Shown piece after piece: positions 1 through 8,800 of a stretch of 64,000 nucleotides of DNA (its first letter is position 1; each line of letters starts with the position of its first letter). The stretch is from CAZGUX01 sp046160045. Lineage in GTDB: Bacteria > Acidobacteriota > Terriglobia > Bryobacterales > Bryobacteraceae. Position numbers and translations under genes: made by a program. Where the stretch lies: assembly GCA_046160045.1 (NCBI GenBank), contig JBJXGR010000267.1:9025-73024 (forward strand), given 5' to 3'. Below the pieces are notes generated by a model. That model was not told where the DNA came from and did no database searches. It saw only the letters and a program-made list of their open reading frames with translations.

Positions 1-597
1 GCCAGGCACCGAACGGCTGAGTGGTCCATGGAGCGGGGCGTTTCATGCCCGCCACACTTTCGCGTGCCAGACATCGACAGCTGAGTAGTCCCAGGGACGC
101 GGTTGTTCATTCCGGCACACTTTTCGCGGTGCCAGGCACCGAGCGGCTGAGCAGTCCCGGGGGGGCGGCTGTTTCATTCCCGCCACACTTTCGCGTGCCA
201 GGCACCCAACGGCTGCATAGTCCCAGGGACGCGGCTGTTCAATTCCGGCACACTTTTCGCGGTGCCAGGCACTGAGCGGTTGAGCAGTCCCAGGGGGCGG
301 CTGTTTCATTCCGGCACACTTTCGTGGTGCCAGGCACCGAAACGGCTGAGTACCCCCCAGGGCGCTTCTGTTCATTCCGGCACACTTTCGTGGTGCCAGG
401 CACCCAACGGCTGTGCGTAGTCCAGAGACGCGGCTGTTCATTCCGGCACACTTCTCCCGGTGCCAGGCACCACGCGGCTGAGTAGTCTCAGGGGAACGGC
501 TGTTTCATTCCGGCACACTTTCGTGGTGCCAGGCACCGAACGGCTGAGTACTCCCCAGGGCGCGGCTGTTCATTCCGGTACACTATCGTGACGCCGA
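1..597. repeat. 66-bp tandem repeat array, partial at window edge
   Basis: About nine imperfect units with a period close to 66 bp. Each unit has a conserved half, TTCATTCCGGCACACTTTC followed by the palindrome GTGCCAGGCAC, and a less conserved half resembling ACGGCTGAGTAGTCCCAGGG. Units start near 1, 65, 131, 195, 262, 328, 394, 460 and 526 and decay after 590. The left end is cut by the window. The conserved half reappears in reverse orientation in the array at 54579-55375. Because the period is a multiple of three, several frames stay open, but I see no real gene. Confidence 0.9.
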
Positions 598-1019
598 GGC
601 ACCGCGCGGCCGTGGTCCAGAAAGGCTCGCATCAACCCATTCGACCGCACCCAACATCGCTCGCAAAAGCCGAAAAAAGGCCGAACTGGAGAGGCGCGCT
701 AAGGCGCGCCGAACCGCTGGCGGAAGAAGCCGTGAAAAAACAGGGACGTTCACCCCGTTTCACGGCCACAAATCGTTGATTCTCGACGAAACGTTGACCG
801 GGAAACGGGGTGGATGTCCCGTTTTTTCACAGCCGATCATGAGCTGACGCTCGCAACTGGGATGAGGATTGCCGCCTTTTGTGCCCCGATCGTCGCTGAA
901 GCAGTTGTCTTGTCATTGAGCTACATCCCGTCCTGACCGGTTGGCTATTTTCGAGAGAGCCCCGGAAGCTCGCGGAACACCCGTGCCATCTCGGCTCCCG
1001 TCGTCCCTGAAATGCGGAG
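598..1019. other. Intergenic stretch without a supported gene
   Basis: No convincing coding frame. It holds the inverted-arm element at 731-830; the rest (831-1019) shows no repeat or RNA that I recognise and lies downstream of the leftward transporter gene. Confidence 0.5.
731..830. repeat. REPIN/MITE-like inverted-arm element, copy 1
   Basis: Two imperfect arms of about 32 bp face each other. The left arm starts GTGAAAAAACAGGGACGTTC at 732. The right arm, read on the other strand from 830, starts GTGAAAAAACGGGACATCCA. A loop of about 36 bp separates them. The whole element, loop included, recurs in reverse orientation at 42616-42715, so it is a dispersed unit. No RAYT-type transposase is visible in the window. 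Confidence 0.8.
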
Positions 1020-2849
1020 TTACCCCCTGAAGTAAAGGTATGCCCCGCTGATGCAGCCCAGCACCAGCGCCGAGGCGGCCACTTCCTTCCAGGTCCAACT
1101 GGCCCGGGTCCGCCGGCGATCCTCTTCGGTCGCCGTGCCGAACGTCAGGCTCTGAATCCTCGCGTAATCCGGCGCCGGGGTCAGGTAGCTCACCCATACC
1201 ATGACGATGGCGGAGACGATCGTGATCAGGACGCTGAAGTACTGAAAGTAGATATTGTTGACGACCCACAGGAACGAGTTGGGAGTGTAGCCGTTTTCAA
1301 AGCCCGCCAGCCGGAGCGTCACCGGCGTATCGACCAGCATGCGGAACAGGCCCAGGGCGAAACCGGCGATCATCGCCCACAGTGCGCCCTGCGCATTCAG
1401 GCGCTTGACGAAGACTCCGAGAAAGAACACGACGAAAATCGGCGGCGCCAGATAGCCTTGAACGGACTGGAGGTAGGTGTACAAACCCTGGGCATTCTTG
1501 ATCACGGGGATCCACGCCACCGCGATGAGCACCATGATCACCGTGGCGATCCGGCCGGTGCGGACGATCTGGTGCTGGGAGCGTCCCGGTTTCCATTTCT
1601 CGTACAGGTCCACCGTGAACAGCGTGGAGCAGGCGTTGAACACTCCGGCGAGCGAACCCATCAGCGCGGAGAGCAACCCTGCGACCACGATGCCGCGAAC
1701 CCCCGAAGGCAACAGGTACTGCACCATCATGGGGAACGCCGCGTTGGAGGCCGCCGGGATCGCCTGTCCGTCGGGTCCGATCAGGCCAGCCAGTTCCGGA
1801 ACCTTGCCGCTCTTGGCTAGCGCATAGCAAATCAGGCCGGGGATCAGGAACAGGTACACCGGAAAAAGCTTCAGGAAGGCGGCGAAAATGCTCCCGCGGC
1901 GGGCCACGGTCTCATTCGGCGCGCCCAGCGCCCGTTGCACGATGTATTGGTCCGTGCACCAGTACCAAAGGCCGATGATGGGCGCGCAGAACAGCATGCC
2001 CAGCCACGGGAAGTCGCCATTGAAATACCAGGCCAGCTTGCTGACATGCCCGGCGGCGTTGACTTCGATCACCGGGGCCCAACTCCCTTCGACGCCCGCG
2101 GGAATCAGCGGCTTCCAGAGATTGAACATCTCTGACCCGCACCAATGCCGGAGTTCGCCCCACCCGCCGAGCCGAACCAGCCCGTAGGTCGTCAGCAGGG
2201 CCGAGCCCATGATCAAAACCACTACCTGCACCGCGTCGTTGTATGCCACGGCGCGCATTCCTCCCAACGTCGTGTAGAGTCCAGTCAAGACGATGACCAC
2301 CACGGAGCCGATCCAGAAGCTGTCGATCGACACGCCCGCGATCTCCAGGCGCAATTCCGGCAGAAGCGAACTGAACACCACCCCGCCGGCGAAGATGCCG
2401 ACCGCAATCTTTGAAATGACAAACGTAATCAGCGAAACGATGGAGAGTACATAGCGCGAGCCTTCCGAGAACCGGCGCTCCAGAAACTCCGGCATGGTAA
2501 AGACCATCGAGCGCATGTAGAAGGGCACGAACACCCACGCCAGCACCAGCAGGCACCAGGCATGCAACTCGTAGTGGGCCATCGCGACTCCGCTGGTAGC
2601 CCCGGAGCCCGCGAGACCGACGATATGCTCCGAGCCGATGTTGGAGGCGAAGATGGAGGCGCCGATAATCCACCATCCCAGGTTCCTGCCCGCAAGGAAG
2701 TAGTCCGCGGCCGAGTCCTTTCCTGTGCGCACCACCCACCACCCGACGCCGAGCAGGACCGCGAAGTAAAGCGCAATCATCAGCGAGTCGAGTGCGGTGA
2801 TGTGGGACTTTTCAGGGCCGGCCAAGAGCAGCAGCGCGCCAGGGATCAT
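1020..2849 (-). CDS. Sodium:solute symporter (SSS/SGLT-like)
   Basis: A 609-residue integral membrane protein with about 13-14 hydrophobic segments, typical of the sodium/solute symporter family, which couples Na+ entry to uptake of sugars or other small solutes across the inner membrane. SGLT-type features include DYFLAGRNLGWW near residue 50, an Asn/Gly-rich early helix (SNIGSEHIVGLAGSG), a GLYTTLGGMRAVAYNDAVQ stretch in the middle and VDLYEKWKP later. The length matches SGLT-type members. It is a single gene with no catabolic partner beside it, so the substrate cannot be told. The 238-bp gap upstream ends at the insertion sequence. Confidence 0.88.
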   Translation of the reverse strand: MIPGALLLLAGPEKSHITALDSLMIALYFAVLLGVGWWVVRTGKDSAADYFLAGRNLGWWIIGASIFASNIGSEHIVGLAGSGATSGVAMAHYELHAWCLLVLAWVFVPFYMRSMVFTMPEFLERRFSEGSRYVLSIVSLITFVISKIAVGIFAGGVVFSSLLPELRLEIAGVSIDSFWIGSVVVIVLTGLYTTLGGMRAVAYNDAVQVVVLIMGSALLTTYGLVRLGGWGELRHWCGSEMFNLWKPLIPAGVEGSWAPVIEVNAAGHVSKLAWYFNGDFPWLGMLFCAPIIGLWYWCTDQYIVQRALGAPNETVARRGSIFAAFLKLFPVYLFLIPGLICYALAKSGKVPELAGLIGPDGQAIPAASNAAFPMMVQYLLPSGVRGIVVAGLLSALMGSLAGVFNACSTLFTVDLYEKWKPGRSQHQIVRTGRIATVIMVLIAVAWIPVIKNAQGLYTYLQSVQGYLAPPIFVVFFLGVFVKRLNAQGALWAMIAGFALGLFRMLVDTPVTLRLAGFENGYTPNSFLWVVNNIYFQYFSVLITIVSAIVMVWVSYLTPAPDYARIQSLTFGTATEEDRRRTRASWTWKEVAASALVLGCISGAYLYFRG

Positions 2850-3034
2850 GCGAGATCGGTTCCTTCTTGGGTTGAGCGGAGGGGAAACTCATCCACGGCA
2901 GAGTGTACCCCCCGAGCGGCGTCTTCCGCAAACCATTCACTCCCGAGCCTTGGATCAGGGACACACGAATATGCGCAACGCGATCATGTTTCTAATGACC
3001 GTCTGGTTCGGCGGAAGTTCGGCAGGTCGGATCC

Positions 3035-4402
3035 TTACCTTGCGAATGCCCTGGCTCCGGCAACCGGTTTCCAATTGAACGTCACCGATGGTCTGTGATT
3101 TATCTGTCCGTAGTTAGTCAATCTGTCCGGTTTAATTGACACGTGATCTGTCCGGTCATGCCTGAATCGCTCAGACGCCTTGAACTCCCCGTGTGGAGGG
3201 TTTTCTTCGGCGAAGAGAACTAGTCGTCGTAGCGGTGGCCCGCCTTTTCCACCGCTCCCTGACGTCACCTTCTTCGCCTCCAGCACAGTGCCGTTTGCTG
3301 CATATCGACCTACCACATGCGGACCGTAACGAATCGACATCGTCCGGTCCAGGTGCTCATGAAGGGTCACCGTGCAGCCCGCCAGCGAACTGCGGAATCG
3401 AGTCTTCTCCAACTGCCAGTGGCGGTCGCCGATCGCTACCGTGTTGTCCTTGGCTACCACGCGCTCCGTCTGCACCGTGAACACCCAGTTCAAATCCGAC
3501 CGGCTCGCGCGACGGAACGCCGCCCCCTTCGCCGCTGCCGCCACCGTGAACTTGCTGTTGAACTCGGCCACGTATCGCTCGTCCAAAAACCGGTTCGCCG
3601 ACTCCGCGTCCGCGATCCCGGCCAGCCGCAACTCCTGCGGCAGACGCCCCTGCCACGTTCCGAAGCTGCGCTCCGAACGGCCCCGCGCCTGCGGTGAATA
3701 GGCCGGGATCATCTGCACTCCTAACTCTTTCATCGCACGCCCCACCTGCGTCAAACGGTGCTTATCCACCTTCTCTCCCGCTTTCGGAGTCACGAAGAAA
3801 TGACTGCCGCGGTCGCTATACAACGCGCAGAACAGACCCTCGTTTTCGATCACCGCACGCAACCCGGCCATTACCGTGCGCGTCGATTCCTCCTCCACCA
3901 ACTGCGCGTAGTAGATCTCGCTGGTGGCGTCATCCAGGATCACGATCAGGTCGTGCCAGCGATCGTCATTCAACCAAACGATGCCGGCAGCCATCGATGT
4001 GCAACAGCATCCCCGGCATGGGCCGTCTCTCCCTTCGTCGACGGTGCTTGCCGCGCTTGGCCTGACGCTTCACCAGGCCCGCTCCCTGCAGCGCCAACTG
4101 CACCCACGTGTAGCTCAATTCGATGCCGTGCTGCTGGCCGAGCTTCTCGTGGAAATGCCGGATGTTCAGGTCGAAGTACACTTCCTGATACAGCCGCAAC
4201 ACCTCCTCGGCGGTCTCCAGAGGAACCCGCTGCGTGCTCGGTTTTCCTTGCGCCGATCCATCAGTCCCGAGTAGCCGTGCTCGTCCATCCGCTCCCGCCA
4301 TCGGCGCATTGTCTGGTCGGTGACGCCGACGATTTCCGCTGCATCCCACCATGTGATCTTCTTCGCCATCGCTTTCAGTAACACGTCTTGTAGTTTCATC
4401 AT
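3035..4402 (-). pseudogene. ISNCY-type transposase, broken by two frameshifts
   Basis: Three successive reading frames together make one DDE transposase. The N-terminal helix-turn-helix part (WWDAAEIVGVTDQTMRRWR) runs from about 4402 to 4245. A middle part (RHFHEKLGQQHGIELSYTWV) runs to about 3978. The catalytic part, with DDATSEIYYA and YSDRGSHF, runs from about 3978 to 3035. The shifts lie at the A/T runs 4242-4250 and 3974-3979; removing one base at the second restores the join HR-WLNDDRWHD. The last frame has no stop inside the element and adds about 24 codons of flanking DNA. Decayed, so probably unable to move by itself. Confidence 0.85.
3088..3105. repeat. 18-bp direct repeat flanking the IS, left copy
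   Basis: ATGGTCTGTGATTTATCT here is identical to 4521-4538, and the terminal inverted repeats start directly inside both copies. This is what a target-site duplication looks like; 18 bp is long for most DDE elements but long duplications are known for some ISNCY groups such as IS1202. Confidence 0.8.
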
Positions 4403-4520
4403 CCGCTCCGTTTCTGCGGCCAGGGATTGCTGGAAGAATGGCACCCTCCCAGCGTCCCCCGCCGCGGTCAAAGCGGACACATCACGTGTGAATAGGACCG
4501 GACAAATCACAACTAGCGAC
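3106..4520. mobile_element. Insertion sequence (ISNCY-type), 1415 bp
   Basis: The ends are imperfect inverted repeats of about 45-50 bp. The left reads GTCCGTAGTTAGTCAATCTG from 3106, and the right, on the opposite strand from 4520, reads GTCGCTAGTTGTGATTTGTC. Both contain two copies of a TGTCCGG-like subrepeat and the shared stretch CACACGTGAT or CACGTGAT. An exact 18-bp direct repeat lies immediately outside each end. The element carries only the broken transposase. Its right end stops just before the -35 box of hsp20, so it separates that gene from whatever lay upstream. Confidence 0.85.
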
Positions 4521-4538
4521 ATGGTCTGTGATTTATCT
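4521..4538. repeat. 18-bp direct repeat flanking the IS, right copy
   Basis: Identical to 3088-3105. Its last base is also the first T of the TTGACA box of the hsp20 promoter, so the insertion left the promoter core intact. Confidence 0.8.
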
Positions 4539-4566
4539 TGACAATAATCGACTAAGATTATATACT
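4538..4566 (+). promoter_or_regulatory. Near-consensus sigma-70 type promoter for hsp20
   Basis: TTGACA (4538-4543), a 17-bp spacer, then TATACT (4561-4566), 24 bp before the hsp20 start codon. The stretch is AT-rich in a GC-rich genome. I see no CIRCE or ROSE-like heat-shock element. Confidence 0.65.
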
Positions 4567-4589
4567 ACTATCATACTAAGTCGAAAGAG

Positions 4590-5045
4590 ATGAACCCAAT
4601 GGAACTAGCCAGATTCAACGCTTACAATGATTTCCCCCCTGGACTGCAGTTCGTTCACGACGCCGTCAGCCGCCTCCTGAGTGATCAGAACCAAGTCAGG
4701 CCATGGAGCCCGGCTGTCGACATCTTCGAGACGGAGACTGAGCTGATCTTCCAGGTGGACGCAGCGGGCGTGAGGCAGGAAGACATCGATGTCCAACTCG
4801 AGAACGGAACGATGACGCTCAAGGGCGAGCGGAAGTTCGAGAAGGATGAAAAGGTAAAGGGCTACCATCGCATCGAACGCAGCTACGGCGCTTTCGCGCG
4901 CTCGTTCACGATGCCGGACACGGTTGATCCCGAGGGCGTGCGCGCCGATTATGCGCATGGCGTGCTCACGATCACGCTGCCCAAGAAGGAACTTGCCAAG
5001 CCTCGCGCCATAAAAGTGAACGTGAAGCCGGTCCCTGTCGCTTAA
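4590..5045 (+). CDS. Hsp20/alpha-crystallin family small heat-shock protein
   Basis: A 151-residue small heat-shock protein, an ATP-independent holdase that binds unfolding proteins in the cytoplasm. A short N-terminal arm precedes the alpha-crystallin domain (about 45-140), which begins WSPAVDIFETETELIFQVD, continues DIDVQLENGTMTLKGERKF and ends with the conserved A-x-x-x-x-G-V-L motif (ADYAHGVLTITLPK). A short basic tail follows. Start chosen at ATG 4590; a second ATG lies three codons downstream. It stands alone behind a strong promoter and the insertion sequence. Confidence 0.93.
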   Translation: MNPMELARFNAYNDFPPGLQFVHDAVSRLLSDQNQVRPWSPAVDIFETETELIFQVDAAGVRQEDIDVQLENGTMTLKGERKFEKDEKVKGYHRIERSYGAFARSFTMPDTVDPEGVRADYAHGVLTITLPKKELAKPRAIKVNVKPVPVA

Positions 5046-5386
5046 CACAGGCATCGGTAGGGTTGTGGTCGCCGCGCGCAAGAGCCCACGGCCTATAAGC
5101 CGTGGGGTTCCGACACCCTCCACCACTCCCGATGGCCCACCATCGGAGGCCCAACCGCAAGGGAGGGCTGGCCCTCGCGCCACGGAAGGAAAGGCAACCA
5201 CCGCGGGTTTTCGAGTGGCGCCGGTCTCCGACCGGCGCTGACCGCGGGTTTACACCCACGTTTCGGAGTCGGTCGGATCTTTCGGCCGCAGCAAGAAATG
5301 GAATGGTCTATGAGAAGATGCTCTTCCATGCGCCGGGGGCGCTGCCGTAACGACCCAACTACCAAAACCACTCCTGAAAGGGTGGA
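5046..5386. other. Intergenic region with hairpins and short GC-rich repeats
   Basis: No gene seen. Contains two perfect hairpins: CCCACGGC-CTATAA-GCCGTGGG (5085-5106) and CCGATGG-CCCA-CCATCGG (5129-5146). It also has an ACCGCAAGGGAGGGCT repeat near 5152, of the family at 46466-46609, and a GTGGCGCCGGTCTCCGACC repeat near 5215 that recurs near 9792 and, as a variant, near 47844. The first hairpin could end hsp20 transcription, but no T-run follows it. Confidence 0.6.
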
Positions 5387-5863
5387 GTGATGCCCGGCAA
5401 GCGCTGGAATCTCCGGGAGAAGCGACTCCTGCGTCGGCAGATTCGGGATGGCATTCTGCCGGCCGACATGGTCGTCCCCGAGAGAACCGCGGCGGGCATC
5501 GTCTATGAACTGCGCCAGTTGCGGTTGTACCCCACCTCGCGATGGACTAAGGCGGAAGTCGGCGTTCTCCGCAGGGAGGCGAAGGCAGCCAACCCTCCCT
5601 GGAAGATCAACGTCGTCGGGCGCTCACCCTTCGCGGTACGGAACAAGATGCTTCGAATGGACCTGTGGAAGCCGAAGAGCCACAAACAAGAGCCGTGGAT
5701 GCGTTCCGGACTGAATCGGCTCAAACACCTGGTGGTCGATTGCGGCTACACGGCCCGGCGGGCGGTCACCAACGGATATTTCCCAGGCAGGAGCGTTCAT
5801 TCCGTCGCTCAACAGATGCGGCGCAACTACTGGAAGCGCACGACCCCGAGCCCTGGGGTGTAG
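5387..5863 (+). CDS. Hypothetical protein with three Myb/SANT-like segments
   Basis: A 158-residue basic protein, not recognised as a named family. It can be split into three similar segments of about 45 residues (roughly 4-45, 52-97 and 103-150). Each starts with an aromatic-containing turn (KRWNLREKRLL, SRWTKAEVGVLRREA, PWMRSGLNRLK) and ends in a helix after a serine/arginine turn (GRSPFAVRNKMLRMDLW, GRSVHSVAQQMRRNYW). That pattern is like Myb/SANT DNA-binding repeats, so a DNA-binding role is my inference. GTG 5387 and ATG 5390 are both possible starts after the purine-rich AAAGGGTGGA. Confidence 0.6.
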   Translation: MMPGKRWNLREKRLLRRQIRDGILPADMVVPERTAAGIVYELRQLRLYPTSRWTKAEVGVLRREAKAANPPWKINVVGRSPFAVRNKMLRMDLWKPKSHKQEPWMRSGLNRLKHLVVDCGYTARRAVTNGYFPGRSVHSVAQQMRRNYWKRTTPSPGV

Positions 5864-5875
5864 GACCGGGTCGGC

Positions 5876-8800
5876 CTATCTGAGCGGGCCGAACCTTGCG
5901 GAATTGGGAACCAGTTCCCTCGTCCCAAACGCCGGTCCGCCGAACCCGGAGCGATCCAGCAGGTGCTGTCCCATGCTATCCAGGCCCTCGCCAAATCGCT
6001 TCTTGAGTTGTCGAGCCGCCTCCTCGAGATCTTTGAAACGATGGAGCTCATGACCCATTTTCGCCAGGCGGTCCAGGTTCGCGATGGATTCCTCCAGGGA
6101 CTTCACGAAGTCCGCCTGCGCGAGCTCGGCAAGAGGACTCAGCCTTTCCATCCGGCCGGCTGCGTCCGCGGTCACAGGGCTCTTGCGCAATTCGTCGATG
6201 GCCTGCCGATAGCTGCCGTTCTCCATCGACTGGACGAGAGGCTGTGCCGACTCGAGCCACCGGGATAGCTCCGCGACGTGCGGATCGCCCCAGGCGGCGG
6301 CCAGATGGTTGTTCAGTTCTCCGCTGCCCACCGCGCGCAGGAAGCGCGTGCCCGTCGTCGTCAGATCTCTCGCGGCGCGGAGTTGCGGCGTATCGAGCGT
6401 TTGCCGTGCAACGTTCGAAACTCCAGCGAACGCGTTCGACAGGCCGCCGCCGGCGAGTTGCTCGAGGACGCCGCCGGGGCCCTGCAGCACGGCTACCATC
6501 TGCCGCGGGTTGCCGCTGGCGAGCGCGCTAAGCACGTCCGAGACCTGGTTGAAGGACTGGACGAGCGCGGCCGCCTCCGGGCCGGCGCCCATCTGATTCA
6601 GGCTCGAACCCATTTCTCCCAGCACTTTGCCGTAGTTCCCGGACCGCAGAGCGTCCACGAAAGCGGCGCCGTCATTCGCCAGCGGACCCAATTGTCCGGC
6701 GACGGCGCCCAGCGCCTGGCTCATGTCGCCCCTGGCGATCGCGTCGAGGAACGGGACTGCCTGGCCCGTCGCCTGCGCCACCCCCTGCACCACAGGGTTG
6801 CGGACGATGCCCTGGACCGCGGGGTTGTTCGATAGTGGGCCAAGGACGTCTCCCGCCGCGCCCGCAATCGCCGAGACGTCGCCGCGGCTGATCCCGTCGG
6901 CGAGTTTGAGGCCGCGTTGCGCATAGTCCAGCACAGGACTGATGCCGGCGCCCGCGCCCGCCACACTGCCGAGCGCACCGAGAACGTTGCCGTCGGCGAT
7001 GCCCGCGCCGACGCCGATGCCGGTCTGCATGGCCCGTCCCGCGGTCTTCACCGCCGCGCCCGCCGCTCCTCCGATCGCGCTGCCGAGCCCCGGCAGGGCG
7101 CTCGCCACGCTCGAGAACATGCCCAGCACATCGCCCTTGGCCGCGGCCACCACCGCTTTCACGCCGAAGTACGTCGCGCCGATCGCCTGACCCACGCCGG
7201 GTATGCACGACGCCACCGCCGCCGCGATGTCGCTGATGAAGCTGAACGCGGAGACGAAGCCTTCCCAGAAGCTCGCCGGGACGGGAAACATGTCCTTGTA
7301 CACTGTGCCGATGCTGCCCAGGTGGTTGGTGTACGCGCTCGTAGCCTTGTCGAATTTGGCGATCCGCTCCCGCAGTTCGGCGGCTTCGGGACTGTTCGGG
7401 CCCTTGGTCTCCTCGATCCTGGCAAGCTCCTTCTTCATCGGACCAGCGATCGCCTCGCTGTATCCGGACATCTCGCCGGCGCCTTCGTGGTAGATCTGCC
7501 CCATGCGCTGCGTCACCAGCGATTTCATGGTCTGCTCGGACAGCCCGTTCTGCTTGGCGAGCTTCTCCATGTGCAGCGTGACGTACTTCTCGCGGGCTTC
7601 CTTGTCATCCAGTTTGTCGAGCGGGCTGGACTCGTTGTATTGCTTCTGAAAGGCTTGGACGTTCTTGGCGAAGTCGGGGTCGCTCGTGATCTTGTCCGCT
7701 TCGGCCGTCAGCTTCGTCCAGTCCAGCTTCGGCTTGCCTTCCACTTCGCGCTTCCGCTGCTCCAGTACGAGTTCCGTCTTGGCCTGAGGATCCCAGTCGA
7801 TGTCGAACGCCTTCGACTGAATGCTCTTTTGCACCGCGCCGGCGGCTTGACCCGCCTGCTGCATGAGCGGGTCGTTTGCATCCTTGGCGTCCAGCTTGAA
7901 ACTGCCGCCCACCTGGTTGACTTCGGCACCCGTAGGAGGCCGTGTCGCCGACAGATCCGCCTGCTTTTGCGGATCGGCCATGACGCCCTGAAACTGGCCG
8001 GCACGCTTCTTGTCGTCGGCCAGGTCGACACGGTCCCATGCGCCGAACAACTGGTCCATCTTGGTGCGTGTTTCGGCGTGATCCATGTCCTTCAGGACTT
8101 CCCGGCCGCCGGAGAGTTCCATCACCTGATCAAATTGGGCCTTGGAGGTGCAACTCGACAGGATCTTGTACACGGCGACGTCCTGCCGGTCCTTGGTCCA
8201 GCCACGCATCAGCTCTTTGATCAGCCCGGCTTTCTCCGAAGGGGACGCCACCTTCATCGCATCTTTGTCCTCGGCCAGCTTGGTTGCGAGATCCGAATCC
8301 TGTTTCGTGATGGCCTGGTTGACGGAGGCGCGCGTCTGCCCTACGGCCCCCGGCGCCACGCCGTAAGCCAACGCGGGCATTTCGAAACGCTTGGCGACCG
8401 CTTCGAGCCGCTTGAGCTGCTCGGGATCTTTCACCTTGTGCTTGAGTTCGGTGCCGCCCAACTGAGTCGCGAGTTCCTTGGCTTCTTCGGGCGACTGGCA
8501 TTGTTCCAGCAGACCGATCGCCTTCCCCGCCGCCTCTTTCTGCTCGGATTCCCACTTGGCATGCACCTGGCAGAGAAGGCTCTTCGCGCCCTTATCGTCA
8601 AGCTCCTTGAGGACGGCATCTTTCCCGCCCGCCATCGCGAGCACTTTGTCGTACTCGGCCTTGGAGGTGCAGCTCTGGAGAATCCTGGCGATGGCCTGGT
8701 CTTCGCTGTCGCTGGTGTGGCCGCTCATCAGCTCGCGAACCAGCTTCGCTTTCTGCTCCGGAGTGGCGCCGCCCATGGCTTTTGCGTTCTGCGACAGGGC

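Noticed and set aside
2971..3078. A 35-codon frame before the insertion sequence
   Set aside because: Short, ends before the element, and has no recognisable product; likely chance.
3974..4250. Programmed frameshifting in the transposase
   Set aside because: Two shifts would be needed and neither site is a canonical slippery heptamer with a following structure; mutation is simpler.
5085..5106. End hairpin of an IS200/IS605-type element
   Set aside because: The stem-loop looks similar to such ends, but no tnpA, tnpB or second end is nearby.
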